Shown: positions 44,823-54,694 of the stretch, piece by piece
Layout: each line of letters opens with the position of its first letter
Position numbering within the stretch: the first letter of the stretch is position 1
Source: Pseudoalteromonas sp. A601
GTDB lineage: Bacteria; Pseudomonadota; Gammaproteobacteria; Enterobacterales; Alteromonadaceae
NCBI RefSeq assembly: GCF_002165575.1
Contig: NZ_MXQF01000008.1
Span: 1-64,000, forward strand
DNA: 64,000 nucleotides
Reading direction: 5' to 3'
Notes under the pieces: generated by a model
Seen by the model: only the letters and a program-made list of their open reading frames with translations
The model's database searches: none
What the model was told of the DNA's origin: nothing
Program-made: the position numbers and the translations under genes

Positions 44823-45653
44823 ATGAACAATACAGAAAAGAGTGATAAAAAGCACTATCCAGCCGTTTGGATCTCCGATGTACATCTAGGCTATAAAGAT
44901 TGTCAAGCAAACTATCTGCTCGACTTTTTAAATAGCATTGAATGCGACACTCTATTTTTAGTGGGTGATATCGTTGATCTATGGTCGATGAAAAGGCAAT
45001 TTTTCTGGCACCCAAGCCATTATCAAGTGTTGGCGTGTATACAAAAAAAAGCACAATCAGGTACCCGTGTTATTTATATTCCAGGGAATCATGATGAGAC
45101 ATTTCGACATTATGTAGATAACACATTATTTGGTGTTGAAGTCCACCAGCAATATATTCATACAACCAAAGCCAATAAACGTTTTTTACTGGTTCATGGT
45201 GATGATTTTGACTCAGCAACCCGCTATAACAAATTTATCAGTATTGTCGGTGATGCAGGCTATGATCTGTTATTATTTTTAAATCGTTGGACAAATCGAG
45301 CTAGACGGTTGTTTGGTGGTAATTACTGGTCTCTAGCATCATGGTTAAAAGCACGGGTCCATAAAGCGCGTGAAGCCATTGAAGCTTTCGAAAATGCTGC
45401 AATCCATGAAGCAAAAAAGCAAGGTGTTGATGGTATTATTTGTGGCCATATTCACCACCCTCAATTAAAAGTAGTGGATGGGATTGTGTATTGTAATGAT
45501 GGTGACTGGATAGAAAACTGTACCGCGTTAGTAGAGCAAGAAAATGGCCGTATTGAATTACTACACTGGTCAGAGACACAAAGGGTCATTAATTCCGCAG
45601 ATATTACTGCAATTAATGACCCTCAAACTAAGCCTGAAAAGTCAGCGGCATAA
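44823..45653 (+). CDS. Calcineurin-like phosphoesterase, LpxH-like (UDP-2,3-diacylglucosamine diphosphatase related)
   Basis: About 276 residues with the metallophosphoesterase ligands in order: SDVHLG, GDIVDLW, PGNHDE, VHGDDFD and CGHIHHP. It resembles LpxH-type enzymes that cleave UDP-diacylglucosamine in lipid A synthesis, though it is longer, so exact substrate is uncertain. ATG 44823 is preferred over 44793, which adds ten residues without homology; neither has a strong ribosome site. Confidence 0.85.
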   Translation: MNNTEKSDKKHYPAVWISDVHLGYKDCQANYLLDFLNSIECDTLFLVGDIVDLWSMKRQFFWHPSHYQVLACIQKKAQSGTRVIYIPGNHDETFRHYVDNTLFGVEVHQQYIHTTKANKRFLLVHGDDFDSATRYNKFISIVGDAGYDLLLFLNRWTNRARRLFGGNYWSLASWLKARVHKAREAIEAFENAAIHEAKKQGVDGIICGHIHHPQLKVVDGIVYCNDGDWIENCTALVEQENGRIELLHWSETQRVINSADITAINDPQTKPEKSAA

Positions 45654-45656
45654 ACT

Positions 45657-45701
45657 AACTGGCTATGAGTTATGACTTAACCACATAGCCAGTTTATTTT
45701 T
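45657..45701 (+). terminator. Terminator between the convergent phosphoesterase and kinase genes
   Basis: AACTGGCTATG / CATAGCCAGTT with a 16-nt loop is followed by TATTTTT on the plus strand. The hairpin overlaps the kinase stop codon. Confidence 0.7.
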
Positions 45702-48700
45702 CAATGTAGGCGGCTTAATGGGTTTAGTAATATAATCATTCATTCCTGCGGTAATACAACGCTCACGATCCCCCGCCATAGCACTGGCTGTCATTGCAAT
45801 AATAGGCACATGTAAATAGACTTTTCCCGCAGCCCCCCTTCTTATCTCTGATGTTGCTTCATAGCCATTTAAATTTGGCATCTGACAATCCATAAGAACC
45901 ACATCAAATGGGTTCTCTTGATTTTGCTTTAAGGTATCTATGGCATCAACACCATCACTGGCACAGGTAATACTAATCGAAGTACGCTTTAAAATTGCCT
46001 TAGCAACTTCAAGGTTGATCATATTGTCATCGACCAGTAATACTTTATAGCCTGATAGCTCAAATTCATCCCCCAGCTCTACTGTTTTATCCGTTGGTAA
46101 TAAAAAACTGTTATTTGCACCAAATATACTGGCAAGCTTATAGCTAAATTGATCTTGTGTTAATGGCTTATTCAACACGTGACAACTTTGCGGGTAACTG
46201 GCTTTTATATCTTTGCTGAGCAATAAATCACGTAAAATTAGCATGTATTTTTTATTCTGTTTTTCACATAATGTTATTAATGCATCTAATTGAGGGTGTT
46301 CATTATCTATGACCAGTAAATCAACTTTGACTTCTTCGCAATTAAATTGATAGTCAAATCGTTGAATATTATTCGAATCAACTTGGCAATTCTTAATAAG
46401 TAAATTCTTGATATTGTTGAAGACACTTTCATTTTTAATCAATACACCCACTTCAATATCTTTAGCAAGCTCAATTGGGGTATTTAATTTTTTCTCAGGT
46501 GCGACATGAAGCTCTATCTGGGCTGTAAAACAACTTCCTTTTCCTTTTTCACTTACAACCGAAATATCCCCCCCCATCAACCGGGCAAGCTTTCTACATA
46601 TTGAGAGCCCTAGCCCCGTGCCACCAAAATGGCGAGTTGTGCTGCTGTCTTCCTGTGTAAAAACTTCAAATAGTTTATCTATATTTTGCGCCGCAATACC
46701 TATTCCAGTATCTTGTATTGCAAAACTCATGATCAGTTTATTTTGGGTTAAATACTGACAGTCTAAACTCAGACTCACTTCACCTTGATGAGTAAATTTG
46801 AACGCATTATTTAGTAAATTAATTAATATTTGTTTTAATCTGTGGCTATCGCCTACCAGCATTCGATCGAGGACTTTATCTGTATTTAATATGATCTCTA
46901 AACCTTTGCGTTGACCTTGTAAGGCCATTGAAGTAATTAAATCACTGCATACGCTAATCACATCAAAACTGTGCTTATCAATATCGAGTTTGCCAGCTTC
47001 TATTTTTGAAAAGTCGAGAATATCATTAATCAACGTCATTAATGACGTTGCACTTGAGTTTGCTAACTTAAGGTAATTAGCTTGCTGCTGTGTTAACGGC
47101 TCTTCAGCAAGCATGCCCAACATACCCAATACACCATTCATGGGGGTGCGGATTTCGTGGGAAATATTAGCTACAAAATCACTTTTAGCTTTACTTGCTG
47201 CCAATGCTTCGTCAATAGCCATTTCGAGTTCAATAGTACGTTGTGCTACTTTTTGTTCAAGTGAACCGTTCAGCGCTTGTAACTGCGTTTGTATCGTCTT
47301 TAATGAGTTTATATTTCTTAAAATGGCAGCAACTTGGTGGGTTTGAGTAAAAATATCATAAACAGAGGTGAGCGTAATTGAGTAAAAATGCTGTTGCTTA
47401 TTTTCATCTATATAGATTGCTTCAAACGGCGGTTTAGTACCTAAATTAATTGTTTCACTAATGTAATCATGATCTTGCTCATTAAGAATAAATAAATCAG
47501 AAAATCTAGTTGTTCCCTCTATTAATTTAAAGTTCGCTTTAGCTGTATGATTAGATTGACAGATAACGCCTTGTTCTTCAATCGTAAGAATCGCATCAAG
47601 AGAATTTTCTATTATCTTATTATTTTGTTCTTTTAATGAATGAAACTCTAACTTACGGTTAATATAACGTTGATACAACCAGACTAAAAAGAGTATGACT
47701 GAAAACAAAGTAGCTAATACAATAATAAAGTTATTTCGTCGCTGAGAGACCTTTTCAAGTAATATTTGAGTATCAATTGAAACCGCGATTTCTAACGGTT
47801 GCATTGCAATATTACCCTCCAAATTTAAGCGTTTTTTTAAATAATACTGCTGTGATAATCCCGTCATCGGCAGTGTAACCTGCGATGACATCTCTTGGCT
47901 TTTTGTAAAAAGACTTGACCATGTCACGTCTTGGCCAAATTCAAAGCCAAACTGAATGCTATTGTCTGGATGGTAAAGAAATTGCTCATTACTATTCAAT
48001 AAATATACACTTAGACCTTGCGTTGTATTTTTAGGTAAATTCGCTAACAAGGGTTCAGCAAAGTAATTGGTCACTAAAACTGCAAACACAAAGCCCTGAT
48101 CATCAAATACCGGCTTAGCAACTCTGTATGTACTTGTATATGGACGCTGAATATCTCCATTTTCACGATTGTAATTTATCGGAGAAATATAAATTGTGTT
48201 TTTATCTTGCATGCTCGCTTTGAGCATATAATCTCGTTGCCCTTTTTGTTGTAACGCATCTCCTTCGATGCGTATTATCTCATTATTTATACGATCAACT
48301 CTGACTAATTCCATCCCTTGATTCGCTAAAGTGATATAACGAGCTTGTGAGAGGGTTTCATCTGTTTGCATAAACCCTGTGAATATTTCAGCTAAACGGG
48401 TTTGCCAAACGGACACTGAGATATCAAAAGCGGGGTCTATATTATTGTTAGCATGAGAGCGGCGGATACCCGATATTGGAGGCGTTGAGTCTAAAAAGTG
48501 GATTGACGCTACACTGGTTTGTAGTTGAGCTTTAAGATACTGTATTTTAGTTTCAAGTACATGTTCAAGCGCTACTTTTTCATTATTGAAAATATCACTT
48601 CGAGTTTTTAATTCAAAAACATATATACTCGGCAGTGCTAACATAACAGATATTAGTAGCGCTAAAAGAAAAACTTTGCTTGATTTGAACATACTCGTCA

Positions 48701-48719
48701 AAGAGCGTGGGCTTTGCAT
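45663..48719 (-). CDS. Hybrid sensor histidine kinase with Cache-type sensor and C-terminal receiver
   Basis: The 1,018-residue protein has membrane segments near residues 15-33 and 330-350 enclosing a periplasmic double-Cache-like sensor. A PAS-like domain follows (about 370-475), then a coiled linker, HisKA with His521 (NISHEIRTPMNG), HATPase with the N box (NLLNNAFKF), DTGIGIA and GGTGLGLS. A degenerate receiver-like region (about 745-860) precedes a true receiver with phospho-acceptor Asp944 (LMDCQMPNLNG) and Lys in TKPIKP. It lies alone; the output partner is not in the window. The start could be ATG 48719 or 48692. Confidence 0.9.
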   Translation of the reverse strand: MQSPRSLTSMFKSSKVFLLALLISVMLALPSIYVFELKTRSDIFNNEKVALEHVLETKIQYLKAQLQTSVASIHFLDSTPPISGIRRSHANNNIDPAFDISVSVWQTRLAEIFTGFMQTDETLSQARYITLANQGMELVRVDRINNEIIRIEGDALQQKGQRDYMLKASMQDKNTIYISPINYNRENGDIQRPYTSTYRVAKPVFDDQGFVFAVLVTNYFAEPLLANLPKNTTQGLSVYLLNSNEQFLYHPDNSIQFGFEFGQDVTWSSLFTKSQEMSSQVTLPMTGLSQQYYLKKRLNLEGNIAMQPLEIAVSIDTQILLEKVSQRRNNFIIVLATLFSVILFLVWLYQRYINRKLEFHSLKEQNNKIIENSLDAILTIEEQGVICQSNHTAKANFKLIEGTTRFSDLFILNEQDHDYISETINLGTKPPFEAIYIDENKQQHFYSITLTSVYDIFTQTHQVAAILRNINSLKTIQTQLQALNGSLEQKVAQRTIELEMAIDEALAASKAKSDFVANISHEIRTPMNGVLGMLGMLAEEPLTQQQANYLKLANSSATSLMTLINDILDFSKIEAGKLDIDKHSFDVISVCSDLITSMALQGQRKGLEIILNTDKVLDRMLVGDSHRLKQILINLLNNAFKFTHQGEVSLSLDCQYLTQNKLIMSFAIQDTGIGIAAQNIDKLFEVFTQEDSSTTRHFGGTGLGLSICRKLARLMGGDISVVSEKGKGSCFTAQIELHVAPEKKLNTPIELAKDIEVGVLIKNESVFNNIKNLLIKNCQVDSNNIQRFDYQFNCEEVKVDLLVIDNEHPQLDALITLCEKQNKKYMLILRDLLLSKDIKASYPQSCHVLNKPLTQDQFSYKLASIFGANNSFLLPTDKTVELGDEFELSGYKVLLVDDNMINLEVAKAILKRTSISITCASDGVDAIDTLKQNQENPFDVVLMDCQMPNLNGYEATSEIRRGAAGKVYLHVPIIAMTASAMAGDRERCITAGMNDYITKPIKPPTLKNKLAMWLSHNS

Positions 48720-48826
48720 GAAATCAATGCCATTTTGATAAATTTTATTATCACCGAGTATAGATCATTTACACACTGAATTAATCGATATTTCTGAATT
48801 ATTTATCTTATTTATTGAAATATATA

Positions 48827-48854
48827 GTAATGGTGGCTGAGGAGCCACCATTAC
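48827..48854 (-). terminator. Strong hairpin after the Nat-type exporter operon
   Basis: GTAATGGTGGCT / AGCCACCATTAC, 12 bp with a 4-nt loop, just past the permease stop on the minus strand. No proper U-run follows, so it may terminate weakly or protect the 3' end. Confidence 0.5.
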
Positions 48855-48859
48855 AATGC

Positions 48860-50068
48860 TTACCTAAATAATACTTCTTCTTTGTTAAACCACTTAACAC
48901 AAAACGCAATCAACGCGCCTGCAACAATAACTGTTGCTAAAAAGATTAAACCGACCAAGGTGTAATCAACAGTCCCTTTGATTATCTCTTTTATAGCAAG
49001 AGCAACATTAGTAACCGGGATGAAAGCTGTTTTAGCCGTCAACTCTACATTAGGCAAAAGTGCCACTATAATTGGGAAAATCACGCCCATGCTCAGTGGA
49101 GTCATGTAATTTTGCGCCTCTTTAAAGCTACGGGCATATATTGATATAGCCAACGCAAGAGATGCAAAAATAGCCGCTAGAGGGAGTAAAATAATAAATA
49201 TCAACGCAAAGTCTATTACATGTAAAGTACTAAACGCCGTTTTTGCAATCTCTAAATCCATAACATTAATGGCGATTGTGATCCACACGCCCATACTCAA
49301 AACAGTGATACTGGTTGTTACAATTGATGACACCAATAAAGTGATAAATTTACCAAGTACCAGTTGCGTACGTGTAATAGGGGTTAATAGCAGCGTTTCA
49401 AGTGTGCCTCGTTCTTTTTCCCCAGCCCCAATATCGATGGCTGGGTAGCTTGCTCCCATTAACACTAACGGAATTAATAAATAGGGTATAAATCCACCTA
49501 TTTTTTCACCTAGGCTTTCGCGTTTATCGGCAGTGTCAACTTTAACAACTTTAATCGGGTCTATGATGGCCGTTTGTAGCTCCTCACTAATACCATAACT
49601 GGCTAGTTTATCCGCTCTTATTGAGTCACCAAACTCAGTTGCTAATTCCTTTACTCGTTGAAATAGAAAGTTGATTGATTTGGCGTCATTGAATACAACT
49701 TGCCACTCACTTTGCTTTTCACCGTCCAGTGCTTCTCTTGCATTACTTGGCAGGTAGATCCCCATATCAATGTGGCCTGCTTTTACTGCTTCTTTAAGCT
49801 GTTCAGCCGTAGTAAACGTTTTATCACCTTGGTAAAGTTTAAAACTTTTATGATAAAACACTTTGTCTGTGAATTCTTGTGCGTATTCGCCATTAATAAT
49901 GGCATACGTGTGAACTTCTTGTTCGGCCTCAAGTGCCGCTTGAGAAGTGATAAATGCCATTACAGCAAAAATTAACGGGAATACGGCTATTGGTAACGCC
50001 ACAATAAACAATAATGTTTTTTTATCGCGTAGAAGCTCTTTTAATTCCTTTTTAAATACCTCAAACAT
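48860..50068 (-). CDS. ABC transporter permease, NatB-like
   Basis: The 402-residue protein has a first helix at residues 19-40, a large extracytoplasmic domain (about 45-210) and five more helices. The conserved GAGEKERGTLETLLLTPITR loop near residue 215 is typical of NatB/CcmB-like export permeases. It overlaps the ATPase gene by 8 nt. NatAB exports sodium in Bacillus; substrate here unknown. Confidence 0.85.
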   Translation of the reverse strand: MFEVFKKELKELLRDKKTLLFIVALPIAVFPLIFAVMAFITSQAALEAEQEVHTYAIINGEYAQEFTDKVFYHKSFKLYQGDKTFTTAEQLKEAVKAGHIDMGIYLPSNAREALDGEKQSEWQVVFNDAKSINFLFQRVKELATEFGDSIRADKLASYGISEELQTAIIDPIKVVKVDTADKRESLGEKIGGFIPYLLIPLVLMGASYPAIDIGAGEKERGTLETLLLTPITRTQLVLGKFITLLVSSIVTTSITVLSMGVWITIAINVMDLEIAKTAFSTLHVIDFALIFIILLPLAAIFASLALAISIYARSFKEAQNYMTPLSMGVIFPIIVALLPNVELTAKTAFIPVTNVALAIKEIIKGTVDYTLVGLIFLATVIVAGALIAFCVKWFNKEEVLFR

Positions 50069-50849
50069 CGCGCTTCTCCGTCAAAATATTCATAAATGCT
50101 TGGTTAAGTTCTTCGCTATTACCAGCGAGTTTAAAATCTGTAACAGTACCATCAAAACAGCTAATACCTTCATTAATAACCGCAACACGATCACACAATA
50201 GAGCGACTTCATCCAAGTGGTGGGTTGAAAATATAACCGGTGTCCCCTGCTCTTTTAACCCTTTAATAAACTTAATCACAGTTTGCGTAGTCATGATATC
50301 AAGCCCCGTTGTTGGCTCATCAAGAACAACTACTGCGGGTTGATGAACAACAGCACGTGCAATATTTGCTTTTTGTTTCATACCGGTTGATAGATTATCA
50401 GCGCGTTTATCAATAAAGCTGTGCATATCGAGTAAATCAAACAACTGTGCACAACGCGAGGTAATGGCTGCTTTTTTCATGCCATGTAATTTAGCAAAAT
50501 ACTCTATATTTTCTTTCACTGTTAAACGGCCATACAACCCCGTACTACCAGACAAAAATCCAATTGACTTACGGCCAAACAATGGTTTTTTTATGATATC
50601 TTGCCCAGCGATGTTAATACTGCCTTCATCTGGCACAAGCGCAGTCGAGATCATTCTCAATGTGGTGGTTTTTCCTGCCCCATTTGGCCCAAGTAAACCA
50701 AGTACTTCACCTGCATTACAATGAAAGCTTACATCCCTAACCGAATGAAAATAATCTTTATCTTCCCTTGGGTCCGTTTTTTCAAGTTTGTTTTTTTTAT
50801 GATCTTTAGTTAGCTTAAACTTCTTTTTAAGCCCTGCTACTTCTATCAT
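50061..50849 (-). CDS. ABC transporter ATP-binding protein, NatA-like
   Basis: The 262-residue ATPase has an unusual basic insertion after the first strand (residues 8-32), Walker A GPNGAGKTT, signature NLSTGMKQK, Walker B VVVLDEPT and H-loop STHHLDE. The LSTGMKQ signature is that of the NatA/gliding-type exporters. Its ATG overlaps the DUF3025 stop (ATGA). Confidence 0.9.
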   Translation of the reverse strand: MIEVAGLKKKFKLTKDHKKNKLEKTDPREDKDYFHSVRDVSFHCNAGEVLGLLGPNGAGKTTTLRMISTALVPDEGSINIAGQDIIKKPLFGRKSIGFLSGSTGLYGRLTVKENIEYFAKLHGMKKAAITSRCAQLFDLLDMHSFIDKRADNLSTGMKQKANIARAVVHQPAVVVLDEPTTGLDIMTTQTVIKFIKGLKEQGTPVIFSTHHLDEVALLCDRVAVINEGISCFDGTVTDFKLAGNSEELNQAFMNILTEKRDV

Positions 50850-51658
50850 TTTCGTGTCCTTCGTTTTGGCCTAAAGTAATCCGTATTACTGTAGAAATCA
50901 CTGTTATTATTATCAATATGCCAGCCAGGAACACCTAACAATGGCAAAGGAGATAATAGACTATTATCAGCTAGACAATTATTTTTCCCAATCATCTCAT
51001 AAAGCACCGTATCTAGGTACGCATATTGCGCAGTTAAATCTTTACAAAATGTGTCTTCAGGCACTTTCACAAAAAAGGCTTTACCAGTGAGCCCTATATA
51101 CGGTTTTGTCAGCATTTCATAGTTTGCATGACCAAACATATAGGCATTGATGCTTTTACCCCACTGTGCGCGTAAATCAACAAAGGCAGTTTGCCACTGA
51201 TGCTCTCTAAGTAATTCGGGCCATTGAGAATCTGTCACGGCCAAAATAACACCGCATTCATCAAACAGTGTTAATGCATTGCGGTGTTTACTTCGTTGTT
51301 TTGTGCCATGCAAGCTGATTTCTTCAACGTGACGCTTATTCAATAAAGCTTTGGTTTTAGGAAATAGGCACCAAATAAAGCCACCAAATAAATCATGCCA
51401 GTTTTGTTGGCGAGTTGGTACACAGCCTGTATCAAATATGATTTGTTCGTAATAACGCTGTTCTTCACTAAATAAAGCGTCATCTTTAAAAACGATCGGT
51501 CTATTATTCTCATTTACACCAGTTAGAAACGGTGAAAACCAATCACATGTAGGCCAATCTAATTGTTGATTTAACTTAAATAGTCTATTTAAATGTTCAA
51601 AGGCACCACTGCTTACTAACTGAGGGTGCCATTGCTCATAAGGGGTAAACCGCTTCAT
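50846..51658 (-). CDS. DUF3025 family protein
   Basis: The 270-residue protein has the DUF3025 features: an early WHDLFGGFIWCLFPKTKALLN segment (near residues 105-125) and a C-terminal LLGVPGWHIDN. It has no signal peptide and no known catalytic motif; some conserved His and Trp are visible. It is coupled to the NatA-like ATPase by a 4-nt overlap, being first gene of that operon. Confidence 0.85.
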   Translation of the reverse strand: MKRFTPYEQWHPQLVSSGAFEHLNRLFKLNQQLDWPTCDWFSPFLTGVNENNRPIVFKDDALFSEEQRYYEQIIFDTGCVPTRQQNWHDLFGGFIWCLFPKTKALLNKRHVEEISLHGTKQRSKHRNALTLFDECGVILAVTDSQWPELLREHQWQTAFVDLRAQWGKSINAYMFGHANYEMLTKPYIGLTGKAFFVKVPEDTFCKDLTAQYAYLDTVLYEMIGKNNCLADNSLLSPLPLLGVPGWHIDNNNSDFYSNTDYFRPKRRTRK

Positions 51659-51764
51659 GAGTACCTTTTGCTTTACAGAGTATTCGCTCAGTTTACCGCA
51701 AAAACTGGTTCTATTTAATAGAAGTTCTTATACTGTTGGTACTTAAAACAAAAAAAGAGTGACT

Positions 51765-53390
51765 ATGAAACGTTATTTTTCTCTTACACTACTGGCAAGC
51801 GCAGTGCTTGCAGGTTGTGCAGCAACAAGTCTCACTTCTGAAGATGTTGAACAAGGCTATGAGTCTATCAATGCACAGCAACTTGCAGAGCATGTAAAGG
51901 TATTGGCATCTGATGAATTTGGTGGTCGTGCACCATCATCTAAAGGCGAAGAGCTGACTCTTGCTTATCTAACTGAACAATTTAAAGCAATTGGTTTTGA
52001 ACCAGGTAATGGCGACAGCTTTTTGCAAGAAGTACCGCTTGTATCTCTTGAAGCAGATTCTGATATGGTTTTATCAATTGGTGGCAAAGATTACCAATAT
52101 AAAAAAGATATGGTCATGGGCAGCAGCCGTATTAGTGAAAACGAGAGTATTAAAGATTCAGAGCTTGTCTTTGTTGGTTATGGTGTAAACGCGCCAGAGT
52201 ATAACTGGAATGACTATGAAGGCCTTGACGTAAAAGGTAAAACAGTAGTCATGCTAGTGAACGACCCCGGTTTTGCCACCAAAGATCCAGCACTATTTAC
52301 TGGCGATGCAATGACCTATTATGGTCGTTGGACATACAAATATGAAGAAGCTAGTCGTCAAGGTGCTGCTGGTGCAATCATCATTCATGAAACAGCCCCA
52401 GCTTCTTACCCTTGGTCTGTTGTTGAGAACTCATGGAGTGGCGAACAATTTGGTTTTCAAAAAGAAAATAACAACATGGATCGTGTCACTGTTGAAGGCT
52501 GGGTTACAACTGATGTAGCTAAAGAGCTCTTTACAAAAGCAGGCCTTGATTTTGACACTGCAAAGAAAAATGCAGCAAAAGGTGCCTATCATGTCGATAT
52601 GGGCGATTTAACAGCATCTGTAGCGGTTAAAAACACCATAAAAAAATCTATCTCATATAATTTCATCGCGACGTTACCAGGTAGCGAAAAACCAGATGAG
52701 CACATCATTTATTCTGCGCATTGGGATCACCTAGGTACAGATAAAAGTCGTAAGGGCGATCAAATTTATAATGGTGCTCACGATAATGCAACTGGCACAG
52801 CGGGTATGATTGAAGTGGCTGAAGCATTTGCTCAATTGCCTAAGCATCCTAGCCGTTCAATGACTTTCTTAGCAGTGACAGCAGAAGAGCAAGGTTTACT
52901 AGGCTCTAAATACTATGCTGCAAACCCAGTGATCCCAGCCAATAAAACAGTTGCAAACATTAATATGGATAGCCTGAATCTATTAGGCAAAGTGAAAGAT
53001 ATTAGTGTAGTCGGCATTGGTAAATCACAAATGGACTCTTTACTCGCTAGCGCAGCGAAAAAGCAAGGCCGTACTGTGTCTGGCGACCCTAAACCATCTT
53101 CAGGTGGTTACTACCGTTCAGATCACTTTGCCTTTGCCAATATGGGTGTACCAGCCATGTATGCTGGTGGTGGTAGTGAAGCGTTTGACGAAGAAACTGC
53201 AAGTTACCGTAAACGTATGAGCTTAGTGCTTCGTGGTTGTTATCATCAACCTTGTGATAGATACCGTGATGAATGGGATTTATCAGGTGCTGTGCAAGAT
53301 TTACAGCTGTTTTATCAAGTAGGTTTTGATATATCTGAACAGGTAGAATGGCCAAAATGGAATGAAAGCTCAGAATTCCAAAGAAAATAA
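51765..53390 (+). CDS. M28 family metallopeptidase, lipoprotein
   Basis: The start is ATG 51765 (AAAGAG 5 nt upstream; a GTG lies 6 nt earlier). The lipoprotein signal ends LAGC. A PA (protease-associated) domain at about residues 120-280 is followed by the M28 zinc site: His (SAHWDH), Asp (AHDNATG), Glu (TAEEQG), Asp (NINMDS) and a late His (RGCYHQPCD). It is probably a periplasmic or outer-membrane aminopeptidase. Length of about 541 residues fits the PA-containing subfamily. Confidence 0.92.
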   Translation: MKRYFSLTLLASAVLAGCAATSLTSEDVEQGYESINAQQLAEHVKVLASDEFGGRAPSSKGEELTLAYLTEQFKAIGFEPGNGDSFLQEVPLVSLEADSDMVLSIGGKDYQYKKDMVMGSSRISENESIKDSELVFVGYGVNAPEYNWNDYEGLDVKGKTVVMLVNDPGFATKDPALFTGDAMTYYGRWTYKYEEASRQGAAGAIIIHETAPASYPWSVVENSWSGEQFGFQKENNNMDRVTVEGWVTTDVAKELFTKAGLDFDTAKKNAAKGAYHVDMGDLTASVAVKNTIKKSISYNFIATLPGSEKPDEHIIYSAHWDHLGTDKSRKGDQIYNGAHDNATGTAGMIEVAEAFAQLPKHPSRSMTFLAVTAEEQGLLGSKYYAANPVIPANKTVANINMDSLNLLGKVKDISVVGIGKSQMDSLLASAAKKQGRTVSGDPKPSSGGYYRSDHFAFANMGVPAMYAGGGSEAFDEETASYRKRMSLVLRGCYHQPCDRYRDEWDLSGAVQDLQLFYQVGFDISEQVEWPKWNESSEFQRK

Positions 53391-53459
53391 CGCAAATGAT
53401 ATTGATTTTCATTTAATTTAATTCTAAAGTGCAACTTAATAACGTTTTAGGTTGCACTT

Positions 53460-54632
53460 ATGTTCACTCTCACATTGCCAAAGTTTATGTCATCTATATC
53501 AACACGCTCTTTTATTGAAAATAAACGCATGTTGTTGCCACTGGTTTTACTTATTTGTTTGGCCTACTCCCCTATTCGCGACATTACTCTTACTGCAATG
53601 AGCGATGCTTTTTTTCAAGTTAGCGTATTTGTCGCTGCTACGCTTTTTATTTACTACTACTTGATTGATAGACTTCCTCAGTTAGAGTTAGCCTACCTTA
53701 ATGCTAAATCACCTATTTTAGAAGTTAGTTTTGCCTCTTTCTTAGGCGCTTTGCCTGGTTGCGGCGGCGCAATCATCGTGGTGACTCAATTTACGAAAGG
53801 ACAGGCTAGCTTTGGCTCTATAGTCGCTGTGTTAACAGCCACCATGGGCGATGCCGCTTTTTTGTTACTCGCAACTAAACCAACTGAAGGTTTACTAATA
53901 ATGCTTATTGGATTAAGCGTTGGTGTGATCAGCGGTAGTTTGGTGAATTACTTTCATAAAAGTGACTTTTTAAAGCCAGAAAACCAAGATGTAGAGCATG
54001 AATACAAGAGCCAACCAAGTAAAGCCATCATTTTGAGCAAATCAATTTGGAAGGTTATATTAATTCCGAGCCTTATTATTGCGTTTCTTATTGCGCTCAA
54101 TGTTGATTTTGCACAATTTGGCTCAGGATTAAATGATACGGTTATGTTTTTTGGTGCTGCAATGGCATTATTTGCAGTAATAACGTGGGCTTTTTCATCT
54201 AAAGGTAAAAGCTATCAAGACATTACTTGCGAAGAAGAATCTAGCCAACCGCCTTCTAAGCTCTATAAAGTGTTACAAGACACACACTTTGTCACTGCGT
54301 GGGTTGTGGCGTCTTTTATGCTGTTTGAATTATTGGTTAACTTTGCTGGTGTTGACCTAAAAGCGTGGTTTTCACATTATACCTACCTTGCACCACTCAT
54401 CGCTGTGCTCATAGGATTTTTGCCTGGTTGTGGTCCACAAATCATTGTCACTACTTTATATATTCAGGGTATTATTCCGTTTAGTGCCTTGGCAGCAAAT
54501 GCTATTTCTAATGATGGTGACGCCCTCTTCCCGGCAATTGCAATGGCACCAAAAGCCGCACTTATCGCAACCTTCTATTCAGCCATTCCTGCGGTGTTAG
54601 TTGGCTACGGCTTGTATTTTTATGGTGTTTAA
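53460..54632 (+). CDS. Putative manganese transporter, ArsP_2 type
   Basis: The 390-residue inner-membrane protein has about ten helices in two related halves. Each half carries the same motif: LPGCGGAIIVVTQF near residue 98 with a later MGDAAF, and LPGCGPQIIVTTLY near 320 with NDGDALF. The paired Cys- and Asp-containing motifs probably form the ion path. The family is annotated as putative manganese transporter; direct evidence is limited. A charged cytoplasmic linker (about 175-195 and 240-265) splits the halves. Confidence 0.8.
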   Translation: MFTLTLPKFMSSISTRSFIENKRMLLPLVLLICLAYSPIRDITLTAMSDAFFQVSVFVAATLFIYYYLIDRLPQLELAYLNAKSPILEVSFASFLGALPGCGGAIIVVTQFTKGQASFGSIVAVLTATMGDAAFLLLATKPTEGLLIMLIGLSVGVISGSLVNYFHKSDFLKPENQDVEHEYKSQPSKAIILSKSIWKVILIPSLIIAFLIALNVDFAQFGSGLNDTVMFFGAAMALFAVITWAFSSKGKSYQDITCEEESSQPPSKLYKVLQDTHFVTAWVVASFMLFELLVNFAGVDLKAWFSHYTYLAPLIAVLIGFLPGCGPQIIVTTLYIQGIIPFSALAANAISNDGDALFPAIAMAPKAALIATFYSAIPAVLVGYGLYFYGV

Positions 54633-54647
54633 TAAAACCAACAGACA

Positions 54648-54681
54648 CAAAAAAGCTCAACAATAACGTTGAGCTTTTTTT
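54648..54681. terminator. Bidirectional terminator between the Mn transporter and bkdB
   Basis: AGCTCAAC / GTTGAGCT flanked by an A-run on the left and a T-run on the right, serving both convergent genes. Confidence 0.9.
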
Positions 54682-54694
54682 GCTACAATAAGCG

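Noticed and set aside
48827..48854. Mobile-element terminal repeat
   Set aside because: A single hairpin directly after an operon; no transposase and no target duplication.
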